In this document: piece after piece, positions 53,130 through 60,587 of the stretch
Position numbering within the stretch: the first letter of the stretch is position 1
Layout: each line of letters opens with the position of its first letter
Assembly: GCA_946886565.1 (NCBI GenBank)
Contig: CAMPIX010000004.1
Location: forward strand, 1 to 64,000
DNA length: 64,000 bases
Source of the DNA: an uncultured Altererythrobacter sp.
Lineage (GTDB): Bacteria; Pseudomonadota; Alphaproteobacteria; Sphingomonadales; Sphingomonadaceae
Direction: 5' to 3'
Made by a program: the position numbers and the translations under genes
Notes under the pieces: model-generated
What the model was told of the DNA's origin: nothing
What the model saw: the letters and a program-made list of their open reading frames with translations, nothing else
Databases searched by the model: none

Positions 53130-54191
53130 CTAGCCGCGCTCGATCCGCGTGACGTGCCCCATCTTGCGCCCTTCGCGCGCCTGGCGCTTGCCGTAGAGGT
53201 GCAGATGCGCGCCGGGTTGGGCGAGGCATTCGTGCGCAGTGAGCGCCTCCTCGCCGATCAGGTTCGACATGACGATCTGTCCGGCGATGGTCGCGGTGTT
53301 GCCCAGCGGCAGCCCGCAGATCGCGCGCACGTGGTTCTCGAACTGGCTCGTCGCCGCGCCCTCGATTGTCCAGTGGCCCGAATTGTGGACCCGGGGGGCC
53401 ATCTCGTTGAACACCGGGCCTTCATTGGTGGCGAAGAACTCGCAGGTCAGCACTCCGACATAGCCGAGCGCCTCGGCGACTTGGGCGGCGAGGTCGCGCG
53501 CCGGGCCGACCTGCGCGGCGATCGCCTCGCCCGCCGGCAGCGCCGAGGTCGCAAGGATGCCGCCGACATGCGTGTTCTCGGCACTGTCCCAGAACCGCAC
53601 CTCGCCGTCGCGCCCGCGCACGAGGATGACCGAGAACTCGCTCGTGAACTCGACGAAGCCCTCGTAGATCGTCGATGCGTCGGGCAGGCGGATCGCGTCG
53701 GCGTCGCGCGCCGTCTGGATGCGCCACTGGCCCTTGCCGTCGTAGCCGTCGCGGCGGGTCTTGAGGATGCCCGGCGCTCCGATCCGGTCGACCGCTGCGG
53801 CCAGTTCCTCGGCGGTATCGACCGGCGCGTAGGCAGCGGGCGTTCCGCCGAGCCCTTCGACGAAGCGTTTTTCCTTGAGCCGGTCCTGCGCGGTCTCGAG
53901 CGCGCGCGGATGCGGCGCGAGCAGCGGCTCGATCGCCGTCAGCGGCCCGACCGGCACGTTCTCGAACTCCCACGTGACGACGTCGCACGCGGCGGCGAAA
54001 TCGCTCAGCGCCGCGGCGTCGGTCCACGGTGCGCAAGTGAATTCGGCGCTGACTTCGGCGGCGACGCTTTCGCGGCCCGGGGCATAGACATGGCAGCGAT
54101 AGCCGAGCTGCGCCGCGGCCATCGCGATCATCCGCCCGAGCTGACCGCCGCCGAGAATGCCGATTGTCGCGCCTGGAATTATCACCCTCAC
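53130..54191 (-). CDS. purK: N5-carboxyaminoimidazole ribonucleotide synthase
   Basis: A 353-residue ATP-grasp enzyme: IGILGGGQLGRMIAMAAAQL at the start, VTWEFENVPVGPLTAIEP, ILKTRRDGYDGKGQW with the ATP-grasp loop, EFTSEFSVILVRGRDG and EMAPRVHNSGHWTIEGA. It carboxylates aminoimidazole ribonucleotide with ATP and bicarbonate, feeding PurE. Start uncertain: GTG codons at 54191 and 54185 are both in frame; the second gives the usual length, and neither has an ideal ribosome-binding site because a palindromic repeat ends 4 nt upstream. The pairing with purE is standard. Confidence 0.95.
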   Translation of the reverse strand: MRVIIPGATIGILGGGQLGRMIAMAAAQLGYRCHVYAPGRESVAAEVSAEFTCAPWTDAAALSDFAAACDVVTWEFENVPVGPLTAIEPLLAPHPRALETAQDRLKEKRFVEGLGGTPAAYAPVDTAEELAAAVDRIGAPGILKTRRDGYDGKGQWRIQTARDADAIRLPDASTIYEGFVEFTSEFSVILVRGRDGEVRFWDSAENTHVGGILATSALPAGEAIAAQVGPARDLAAQVAEALGYVGVLTCEFFATNEGPVFNEMAPRVHNSGHWTIEGAATSQFENHVRAICGLPLGNTATIAGQIVMSNLIGEEALTAHECLAQPGAHLHLYGKRQAREGRKMGHVTRIERG

Positions 54192-54195
54192 CTAC

Positions 54196-54286
54196 CCCGT
54201 TCGGGCTGAGCTTGTCGAAGCCCCGCTTTGCTTCGGAGTTGCGCTAGAAGAAAATGCGGCCCTTCGACAAGCTCAGGGCGAACGGA
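54196..54286. repeat. 91-bp inverted repeat between purE and purK (family 1)
   Basis: Arms at about 54196-54225 and 54256-54286 share the CTGAGCTTGTCGAAG core with the copies in ileS and between etfB and etfA, and the loop contains GCGCTAGAAGAAAA. It occupies nearly all of the 109-nt gap between purE and purK. Confidence 0.93.
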
Positions 54287-54300
54287 TTTGGGGAGGCGGC

Positions 54301-54792
54301 TCAATCTTCGGGCCGTTCCTTGACTGCCGCGGTGCGCGCGGCGCGCCAGGTTCGCAGACGCTCGGACAGCTGCGGGTCGCCGAGCGCGAGGATCGCGGCG
54401 GCGAGCAGGCCGGCGTTGGTCGCCCCGGCCTTGCCGATCGCGAGCGTGCCGGTGGGCACCCCGGCGGGCATCTGCACGATCGAGAGCAGGCTGTCCTGCC
54501 CACGCAGCGCCTTCGATTCGACCGGTACGCCGAGCACCGGCAGATGGGTCAGCGCGCTGAGCATCCCCGGCAGATGCGCCGCGCCGCCGGCGCCGGCGAT
54601 GATGACCTGAAAACCTTCCTCCGCTGCGTGCTTGCCGAATTCGTACATCCGATCGGGCGTGCGGTGCGCCGAGACGATCCGCGCCTCGTATTCCACGCCG
54701 AGCTCGTCGAGTACTTCGGCGGTGCAGCGCATCGTCGGCCAGTCGGACTGGCTGCCCATGACGATTGCGACTTTGGCTCCCCCGTCGCCCAT
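54301..54792 (-). CDS. purE: 5-(carboxyamino)imidazole ribonucleotide mutase
   Basis: A 163-residue protein with the PurE hallmark [20 protein letters not shown], then [15 protein letters not shown] with the catalytic His, and [20 protein letters not shown]. The GAT-like C-terminus ([16 protein letters not shown]) completes the octamer interface. It is a class I PurE acting with PurK in purine synthesis. It lies between gpmA (1 nt away on the upstream side) and purK. Confidence 0.96.
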   Translation of the reverse strand: MGDGGAKVAIVMGSQSDWPTMRCTAEVLDELGVEYEARIVSAHRTPDRMYEFGKHAAEEGFQVIIAGAGGAAHLPGMLSALTHLPVLGVPVESKALRGQDSLLSIVQMPAGVPTGTLAIGKAGATNAGLLAAAILALGDPQLSERLRTWRAARTAAVKERPED

Positions 54793-54793
54793 C

Positions 54794-55480
54794 TCAGCGG
54801 TCCTTCAGATAGTGGCGCTCGCCCGGTTTCATCCCGGCGTCGAACTCGTAGACGATCGGCTGGCCGGTGGGAATCTCGAGCCCGGTGATGTCCTCGTCCG
54901 AAATGCCCGACAGGTGCTTGACCAGCGCGCGCAAGCTGTTGCCGTGCGCGGACACGATCACAGTCTCGCCGGTCGCGAGCACCGGCAGGATTTCGCCTTC
55001 CCAATAGGGCAGCACACGCTCGATCGTGAGCTTGAGGCTCTCGGTGCCGGGCACGTCGATCCCGGCGTAGCGCGGATCGGCGGAGAGATCGTAGTCGCTC
55101 CCGGCGACCATTTCGGGCGGCGGCACGTCGAAGCTGCGGCGCCAGATATGGACCTGCTCGTCGCCGTGCCGGTCGCGGGTCTCCTGCTTGTTCAGCCCGG
55201 TGAGCCCGCCGTAGTGCCGCTCGTTGAGCCGCCAGTCCTTGACCTCGGGGATCCACAGCCGCCCGCAGGCCTCGAGCGCGAGGTGCAGCGTCTTGATCGC
55301 GCGGGTCTGGAGCGAGGTGAAGGCCCGCGTCGGCAGCACGCCCTTTGCCGCGAGCAGTTCGCCGCCCGCGATCGCCTCGGCCACGCCCTGCTCGGTCAGG
55401 TCGACGTCCCACCAGCCGGTAAAGCGGTTCTCCAGGTTCCACTGGCTCTGGCCGTGGCGGACGAGGATCAGGGTGGGCAA
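54794..55480 (-). CDS. gpmA: 2,3-bisphosphoglycerate-dependent phosphoglycerate mutase
   Basis: A 228-residue glycolytic enzyme. [20 protein letters not shown] has the phosphorylated His, [15 protein letters not shown] the substrate loop, and [19 protein letters not shown] the second His; the family length fits. The start is TTG at 55480, preceded by AAGGAG at a good spacing; no ATG lies near the first strand. The cofactor-dependent form is shown by the long insertion after the active-site loop. Confidence 0.94.
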   Translation of the reverse strand: MPTLILVRHGQSQWNLENRFTGWWDVDLTEQGVAEAIAGGELLAAKGVLPTRAFTSLQTRAIKTLHLALEACGRLWIPEVKDWRLNERHYGGLTGLNKQETRDRHGDEQVHIWRRSFDVPPPEMVAGSDYDLSADPRYAGIDVPGTESLKLTIERVLPYWEGEILPVLATGETVIVSAHGNSLRALVKHLSGISDEDITGLEIPTGQPIVYEFDAGMKPGERHYLKDR

Positions 55481-55514
55481 GCGGCGCTCCTTGTTCGTTC
55501 GGGAGCGAGTGCGG

Positions 55515-55676
55515 TTAGCTTTTCGCGTCCGGCTTGGAAACCCCGCTGTCGCGCGATTCGCCGGCCCCGTTGCTCGCCATCTCGCGCGATTGGGCTTTCC
55601 GGCGGCGCAGGTTCTCGCGCAGCCGGGCCGCCAGCCGCTCCTCGCGCGACATTTTCTTGTCGGTGCCTTCACCCAT
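55515..55676 (-). CDS. Small highly charged protein, unknown function
   Basis: A 53-residue frame beginning [20 protein letters not shown], with the basic helix [14 protein letters not shown] and a polar C-terminus. I recall short proteins of this type near gpmA in sphingomonads as conserved hypotheticals; the [19 protein letters not shown] helix is the conserved part. It starts 87 nt from the tRNA-Thr gene on the other strand and lies 34 nt upstream of gpmA, with which it may share a transcript. Confidence 0.65.
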   Translation of the reverse strand: MGEGTDKKMSREERLAARLRENLRRRKAQSREMASNGAGESRDSGVSKPDAKS

Positions 55677-55766
55677 GCGCAACGCCTTGCCCTTATAGCG
55701 CCGAACGCTCAAGCTCGGCTTGACTTTCCCCGGGGGTGCGCCAATAGCGCGCCCGCTTCTTGCAGC

Positions 55767-55841
55767 GCTGCTGTAGCTCAGTGGTAGAGCGCACCCTTGG
55801 TAAGGGTGAGGTCGGGAGTTCAATCCTCCCCAGCAGCACCA
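55767..55841 (+). tRNA. tRNA-Thr, anticodon GGU
   Basis: A 75-nt cloverleaf: acceptor GCTGCTG/CAGCAGC, D-arm GCTCAGTGGTAGAGC, anticodon stem CACCC/GGGTG with loop TTGGTAA (anticodon GGT), and T-arm GGGAGTTCAATCCTCCC; discriminator A and encoded CCA end at 55841. It reads ACC and ACU threonine codons. A terminator follows immediately. Confidence 0.97.
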
Positions 55842-55870
55842 TTCTTGCCGCAGGCAAGAATGGTTTTTTT
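55839..55870 (+). terminator. Terminator of tRNA-Thr, starting in the CCA end
   Basis: CCATTCTTGCC-GCA-GGCAAGAATGG is a perfect 11-bp stem whose 5' arm begins with the encoded CCA of the tRNA; seven T follow. Transcription would stop at about 55870, just before the third copy of the structured repeat. Confidence 0.9.
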
Positions 55871-55993
55871 GCTTTTCGAACGCGCATCCGCGCGTTCGTC
55901 CTCGGCGCTAATCCCTTCGCTTCGCTACGGGGCGCCTGCGGGCGGCCGGTCGGCCTTGCAGTCCGTGGTCGCGGACCGGGCCTTTCCAAGCCA
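55871..55993 (+). ncRNA. Structured repeat element, copy 3 (after tRNA-Thr)
   Basis: After GCTTTT, helix I is CGAACGCGC-ATCC-GCGCGTTCG (55877-55898), helix II GGCCG-GT-CGGCC, and helix III GTCCG-TGGTCG-CGGAC (55961-55976). Compared with copy 1, helix I carries two paired replacements (C-G to A-T and G-C to C-G) while the ATCC loop is unchanged. It shares GTCCTCGG, TCCCTTCG and CCTGCGGGCGGCC with copy 1. Confidence 0.7.
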
Positions 55994-56017
55994 TAAGCTG
56001 TCGGACGATGGTTCGAT

Positions 56018-56097
56018 CCTCCCCATCGACTTGCGATGGGGAGGTGGCAGACGCCGCAGGCGTCTGACGGAGGGGTGAAGTCGCGAGAGGCCCCTCC
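56018..56097. repeat. Triple-hairpin repeat unit (CCTCCCC...GGGGAGG type)
   Basis: Three adjacent stems: CCTCCCCATCG/CGATGGGGAGG (56018-56044), CAGACGCC/GGCGTCTG (56048-56066) and GGAGGGG/CCCCTCC (56069-56097). I associate this wording (GGGGAGGTGGCAG...CTGACGGAGGGG) with repeats dispersed in sphingomonad genomes. It occupies part of the 319-nt region 55842-56160, which contains no gene besides the terminator and copy 3 of the structured element. Confidence 0.75.
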
Positions 56098-56160
56098 ACC
56101 GGTCGCAGGCTGCCAAACAACTTCTTGCCTCTCGCTACCGTCTTATCCATGTAAACCACC

Positions 56161-56628
56161 ATGGACGAGAGCGAAGAGCTGACTGCGCTGCACCCGAACC
56201 ACGTCAAGGTTCTGCGGGTCGCCACCGCGATTGCGACGATACCCTTTGTGATCGGCTCGCTCGTGCTCGAGTTCGCCGGCCTGCTGCCGACCGGAGTCTT
56301 GATCGTCCCGGTGCTGCTTGTCGCGGCGCTGGCCATCGTCCGCGCGCCGCTGCGGCGTTATGCGGCGCGGGGCTATGTGATGGGCGAGGACCGGCTGCGC
56401 GTGGTGCGCGGGCTGTGGTTCCGTTTGGACACGGTCGTGCCGTTCGGCCGGGTGCAGCATATCGACGTCGACCAGGGCCCGCTCGAGCGCGCCTATGGCC
56501 TCGCCACCCTGACGCTGCACACCGCGGGCAACCACAACGCCTCGGTCGCGCTGCCCGGCCTCGCCGACGCAGACGCGCGCGCCATGCGCGAGACGATCCG
56601 CGCGCGGATCCGGCGCGACACGATGTGA
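56161..56628 (+). CDS. Bacterial PH domain membrane protein (YdbS-like)
   Basis: A 155-residue protein with two hydrophobic segments (about 22-60) followed by a bacterial PH domain (YAARGYVMGEDRLRVVRGLW, then VVPFGRVQHIDVDQGPLERA and LATLTLHTAGN). This matches YdbS, usually encoded beside YdbT. The YdbS/YdbT pair is found in many bacteria; the role at the membrane is not settled. The stop overlaps the start of the next gene by four bases (GTGA). Confidence 0.92.
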   Translation: MDESEELTALHPNHVKVLRVATAIATIPFVIGSLVLEFAGLLPTGVLIVPVLLVAALAIVRAPLRRYAARGYVMGEDRLRVVRGLWFRLDTVVPFGRVQHIDVDQGPLERAYGLATLTLHTAGNHNASVALPGLADADARAMRETIRARIRRDTM

Positions 56629-58145
56629 GCGAGCCTGCCGCCTCAAACGAAGGCGAGGAGCGGCGCACCGAGCCGGTCGGCATGGTGGTGCGCGCGATCG
56701 CGGGTCTGCGCCAGCTCGTCCCCGCGCTGATCGCGCTGGTCTTCGTGCTGCGCGACGCGGGGCCATGGATGCTCGCCGCGCTGCCGCTCGCACTGGTGGT
56801 AGTGGGCCTGAGCGCGTTCGCGTCCTGGCTCCAGTGGCGGCGCTTCACCTACCGCGTCGGCGCGGAGGATATCCGGGTCGAGAGCGGCGTGTTGAGCCGC
56901 GCGGCGCGTTCGGTACCCTACGAGCGGATTCAGGACGTCAGCCTCGAGCAGGGCCCGCTCGCGCGGCTGTTCGGGCTGGTCGAGGTGCGCTTCGAGACCG
57001 GCGCGGGCGGCAAGGACGAGCTCAAGCTCGCTTTCCTGCGCGAGGCCGAGGGCGAGCGGCTGCGTGAAGTGGTGCGCGCGCACAAGGATGGTACGCCCGC
57101 GCAAGCCGACACCGCCGAAAGCAACGAACCCGCCGCCGAAGCGCTCTTCGCGATGGGGCCGCGCCGCCTGCTCACCTTCGGCCTGTTCGAGTTCTCGCTC
57201 GCGGTGGTCGCGGTCGCGGCGGGCGCCGTGCAGCAGTTCGATTTCCTGCTGCCGTTCGATCCGTGGGACTTCGACGAATGGCAGACGCGGCTCGCCGGGC
57301 CGGGCGCGTGGCTGGCGCATCTGGGGTCGACGGCACAGGTGGTCGGCGGCGTCATCGCGGCGGGTTCGCTGATCGCGGTCGGCTTCGCCACCGGCGTGAT
57401 CCGCACCGTGCTGCGCGACTGGGGCTTCGTGCTCGAGCGGACCGCCAAGGGCTTCCGCCGCCGCCGCGGGCTGCTGACGCGGACCGACGTCGTCATGCCC
57501 GCGTACCGCGTTCAGGCGCTCAAGTTCCGCACCGGCTTCATCCGCCGCCGCTTCGGCTGGCACGGGCTGAAGTTCGTCAGTCTCGCGCAGGACGCGGGCG
57601 CGGCGAGCCACGATGTCGCGCCCTTCGCGAAGTGGCCCGAACTCGCGCCGATCGTCCGTGCGGCCGCATTCGCCATGCCGGCCGAGGACCTCGCGTGGCG
57701 GCGCGCGAGCGAGCGGGCGCGGATCGACGGAGCCCTGTTCGCCGGAGGATTGATCGGCGCGATCGCGCTCGTGGTGCTCGTCGCGTTGTCCGCGACCGGC
57801 GCGGCCACCCCGCTCTTCGCGCTGATCCCGCTCTCCGCCGCACTGCCGCTCGCCGCCTGGCAATGGCTCCTCTGGCGGTTCGAACGGCATGCGGTCGACG
57901 AGACGCAGCTTTATTCGCGGCGTGGCTGGCTCGCCCCGAGCACCGATGTCGCGAGCCGGATCAAGCTCCAATCGGCCGAGATCGCGCAGGGCCCGATCGC
58001 GCGCCGCCACGGCTACGCGACGCTCAAGCTCGGGCTGGCGGGCGGCAAGCTCGAGATCGAGGGCATCCCGCTCGCGCGCGCGCGCGAACTGCGCGCGGCG
58101 GTGCTCGACAGCATCTGCGCGCAGGATTTCTCCCAGCTCAGCTAG
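56625..58145 (+). CDS. Multi-PH domain membrane protein (YdbT-like)
   Basis: A 506-residue protein with several pairs of hydrophobic segments and three bacterial PH domains: the first at about 75-155 (YRVGAEDIRVESGVLSRAAR, then SVPYERIQDVSLEQGPLARL), the second at about 270-340 (LERTAKGFRRRRGLLTRTDV, then VMPAYRVQALKFRTGF) and the third near the end (YSRRGWLAPSTDVASRIKLQ, then GYATLKLGLAGG). This matches YdbT, whose partner YdbS is encoded just upstream. Start is GTG at 56625. The last 8 nt overlap the convergent GNAT gene. Confidence 0.9.
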   Translation: MSEPAASNEGEERRTEPVGMVVRAIAGLRQLVPALIALVFVLRDAGPWMLAALPLALVVVGLSAFASWLQWRRFTYRVGAEDIRVESGVLSRAARSVPYERIQDVSLEQGPLARLFGLVEVRFETGAGGKDELKLAFLREAEGERLREVVRAHKDGTPAQADTAESNEPAAEALFAMGPRRLLTFGLFEFSLAVVAVAAGAVQQFDFLLPFDPWDFDEWQTRLAGPGAWLAHLGSTAQVVGGVIAAGSLIAVGFATGVIRTVLRDWGFVLERTAKGFRRRRGLLTRTDVVMPAYRVQALKFRTGFIRRRFGWHGLKFVSLAQDAGAASHDVAPFAKWPELAPIVRAAAFAMPAEDLAWRRASERARIDGALFAGGLIGAIALVVLVALSATGAATPLFALIPLSAALPLAAWQWLLWRFERHAVDETQLYSRRGWLAPSTDVASRIKLQSAEIAQGPIARRHGYATLKLGLAGGKLEIEGIPLARARELRAAVLDSICAQDFSQLS

Positions 58146-58446
58146 GCGTCGGCGCCAGCAACTCGGTCCATTCGGGATGGCGGCGGAACTGCGCCTCGAC
58201 GTAGGAGCACTGCGGCACGATGGTGAACCCCTCGGCCTTCGCGTCGGCCACAAGCGCCTCGACCAGCGCGGCGGCAACCCCGCGCCCGCCGATCTCGGGC
58301 GGGACGAGCGTGTGGTCGGCGATCCGCGCGTTGCCGCGCGCCTTCCAGGTCAGCCGCCCGATGTGGTCGCTGCCGGGGACGTGCGCGCGGTATTCGCCGT
58401 GGGTCGTCTCTTCGTGACGGGTGATGTCGAGACCTTCTACGCTCAT
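58138..58446 (-). CDS. Small GNAT-family N-acetyltransferase (YjdJ-like)
   Basis: A 102-residue protein with the minimal GNAT fold: GRLTWKARGNARIADHTLVP, then PEIGGRGVAAALVEALVADA (acetyl-CoA loop GGRGVA) and a C-terminal FTIVPQCSYVEAQFRRHPEW. The group is known as GCN5-related Gtn/YjdJ proteins; substrate unknown. An AAGGAG 8 nt before the ATG at 58446 decides the start over a longer frame from 58467. The 3' end overlaps the YdbT-like gene. Confidence 0.9.
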   Translation of the reverse strand: MSVEGLDITRHEETTHGEYRAHVPGSDHIGRLTWKARGNARIADHTLVPPEIGGRGVAAALVEALVADAKAEGFTIVPQCSYVEAQFRRHPEWTELLAPTPS

Positions 58447-58498
58447 GGCGCTTGCTCCTTCTTGCACTCAACGTCGTGCTCGCTAGACGCGTTCCGCG

Positions 58499-59494
58499 AT
58501 GATGTTCCTCTCCGACAACGCCGCCGCCGTCCACCCTCAGGTCTGGGAGGCGATGCGCGCCGCCGACGCGCCCGATTCGCCTTATGACGGCGATGCGCTG
58601 TCGCAGCGGCTGGACGAGGCGTTTACGGCTTTGTTCGGACGCGAGTGCGCAGCGATCTGGGTCGCCACCGGCACCGCCGCGAATTGCCTCGCGCTGGCGA
58701 CGATGGTCCAGCCGCACGGCGGCGTGGTCTGCCACCGCGATGCGCATATCGAGGTCGACGAGGGCGGCGCGCCGGGATTCTACCTTCACGGCGCGAAGCT
58801 GCTGCTGGCGGATGGGGAGGGCGCGAAGATCGACCCGGATGGCATCCGCTCGGTCATCGATCCGATCCGCGACGATGTGCATCAGGTGCAGCCGCACGCG
58901 ATCTCGGTCACCCAGGCGAGCGAATACGGGCGTTGCTACCGGCCGGAGGAACTCGTCGCGATCGGCGCGCTGGCGCAGGACCGCGGGCTGGGCCTGCATG
59001 TCGACGGCGCGCGCTTCGGCAATGCGGTGGCCTTCCTCGGCTGCTCGCCCGCCGAAGCCGTCCGCCCGGCCGACGCGCTGAGCTTCGGCTGCGTGAAGAA
59101 CGGCGGCATGAGCGCGGAGGCGGTGGTGTTCTTCGATCCCGCCGCGGCCGATCTCGCGCGCTATCGCCGCAAGCGCGCCGGGCACCTGCAGTCGAAGGGC
59201 CGCTTCCTCGCCGCGCAGGTCCTGGCGATGCTCGAAGGCGACCTGTGGCTCGAGAATGCGCGTGCCGCCAACGCGGCGGCGCGCGAGATCGCCGGGGCCT
59301 GCGGCGCGCGGCTGCTGCATCCGGTCGAAGCGAACGAGCTGTTCGTGCGCCTGACCCCCGCCGAGCGCGAGGCGCTGCGCGGGCAGGGCTTCGGCTTCTA
59401 CGACTGGGGCGCCGACGCGGCGCGCTTCGTCACCGCCTGGAACAGCGACCCGGCCGACGCGGCGGCGCTGGCGCGCGCGATCGCCGGTTTATGA
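58499..59494 (+). CDS. Threonine aldolase / beta-eliminating lyase family PLP enzyme
   Basis: A 331-residue fold-type I PLP enzyme. MMFLSDNAAAVHPQVWEAM and DGDALSQRLDEAFTALFG open it like L-threonine aldolases; ATGTAANCLALATM and LHVDGARFGNAVAFLGC hold the ring-binding residues, and SFGCVKNGGMSAEAVVFFD has the cofactor Lys. It would cleave threonine or related beta-hydroxy amino acids, forming glycine. A downstream ATG (58502) is equally usable. Its stop overlaps the EamA gene start by ATGA, so the two are coupled; an amino-acid-related role for the transporter is possible. Confidence 0.9.
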   Translation: MMFLSDNAAAVHPQVWEAMRAADAPDSPYDGDALSQRLDEAFTALFGRECAAIWVATGTAANCLALATMVQPHGGVVCHRDAHIEVDEGGAPGFYLHGAKLLLADGEGAKIDPDGIRSVIDPIRDDVHQVQPHAISVTQASEYGRCYRPEELVAIGALAQDRGLGLHVDGARFGNAVAFLGCSPAEAVRPADALSFGCVKNGGMSAEAVVFFDPAAADLARYRRKRAGHLQSKGRFLAAQVLAMLEGDLWLENARAANAAAREIAGACGARLLHPVEANELFVRLTPAEREALRGQGFGFYDWGADAARFVTAWNSDPADAAALARAIAGL

Positions 59495-60411
59495 ACCGGG
59501 CCGAGGAGGGCGCTCCGCCGCACGCGCTGCTGCGGCCGGCGATCGTGCTCCCCTTCGTGCTCGTCGCGCTCATCTGGGGCTCGACCTGGTTCGTCATCAC
59601 CGGCCAGATTGCCGCGGTCCCGCCGAGCTGGTCGGTCGCCTACCGCTTCGCACTCGCGACCCCGGCCATGTTCGCGGTCGCGCTGGCGATGCGGCGCGGG
59701 CTTGCGATCGGCAAAGCGGGACACCTGCTCGCCTTGGCGATCGGGCTCACGCAGTTCTGCGGCAATTTCAATTTCGTCTATCGGGCAGAGCTGCACCTGA
59801 CCTCGGGCGTGGTCGCGGTGATGTTCGGGATGCTCATGGTGCCCAATGCGCTGCTCGGCGCCTGGCTGCTCGGCCAGCGGGTCACGCCGCGGTTCCTGCT
59901 CGGGAGCGCGGTCGCGATCGCGGGGATCGCGCTACTGCTGCTGCACGAGGCGCAGCTCTCGCCGCTCGGCGGCAACGTCGTGCTCGGCGTGGCACTGGCG
60001 GCCGGCGGGATCCTGTCCGCCTCGATCGCCAACGTGATCCAGGCGAACGAGACCGGGCGCACGCTGCCGATGGCGAGCCTGCTCGCCTGGTCGATGCTCT
60101 ACGGCACCGGCTTCGACGTGGCGTTCGCCTGGTTCACCGCAGGCCCGCCGGTGTTCCCCGCCGCGCCGGCGTTCTGGGCCGGAACCGCGTGGCTCGCGAT
60201 CGCCGGGTCGGTGGTCACGTTCCCGCTCTATTACACGATCGTGCGCGAGATCGGCCCCGGCCGCGCGGCCTACAACGGCGTGCTGGTGATCGTGATCGCA
60301 ATGCTGATCTCGACGCTGGTCGAGGGCTACGAATGGTCGCTCCTCGCGGGCGCGGGGGCGGTGCTGGGGATGGCCGGGATGATCGTAGCCTTGCGCGCGC
60401 GGCAAGTGTGA
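59491..60411 (+). CDS. EamA family (drug/metabolite) transporter
   Basis: A 306-residue membrane protein with ten hydrophobic segments arranged as two EamA repeats; the first begins PFVLVALIWGSTWFVITGQI and the second PLGGNVVLGVALAAGGILSA. Such carriers export amino acids or metabolites. It overlaps the threonine aldolase-like gene by 4 nt. The stop lies 2 nt before an inverted repeat. Confidence 0.9.
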   Translation: MNRAEEGAPPHALLRPAIVLPFVLVALIWGSTWFVITGQIAAVPPSWSVAYRFALATPAMFAVALAMRRGLAIGKAGHLLALAIGLTQFCGNFNFVYRAELHLTSGVVAVMFGMLMVPNALLGAWLLGQRVTPRFLLGSAVAIAGIALLLLHEAQLSPLGGNVVLGVALAAGGILSASIANVIQANETGRTLPMASLLAWSMLYGTGFDVAFAWFTAGPPVFPAAPAFWAGTAWLAIAGSVVTFPLYYTIVREIGPGRAAYNGVLVIVIAMLISTLVEGYEWSLLAGAGAVLGMAGMIVALRARQV

Positions 60412-60413
60412 TT

Positions 60414-60587
60414 GGTTCGCGCAGAGGCGCCGAGGCGCGGAGTTTTGGTTCGCGCAAAGTGCGCCGAGTTGGTTTTCTGGCGGCGCAGCCGCACATCAAG
60501 CTCACTGCGTGAATGCCGCCTTCGCTCTCTCTGCAAGCTCAGTTTCGGCGCGAAACTCCTCCGCGCCTCCGCGCCTCTGCGCGAACC
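60414..60587. repeat. 174-bp inverted repeat between convergent EamA and SDR genes
   Basis: The left arm (60414-60446) starts GGTTCGCGCAGAGGCGC; the right arm (60553-60587) is its complement with one mismatch and a 3-nt difference. Inside, 60447-60468 (GGTTCGCGCAAAGTGCGCC) repeats the left arm again. It fills the whole gap between the two stop codons, the last arm reaching the stop codon of the SDR gene, and could terminate transcription in both directions. Confidence 0.8.

Noticed and set aside
55842..56160. Possible integrated element scar behind tRNA-Thr
   Set aside because: No duplicated tRNA 3' end, no integrase or cargo gene; the region is explained by a terminator and two repeat units.
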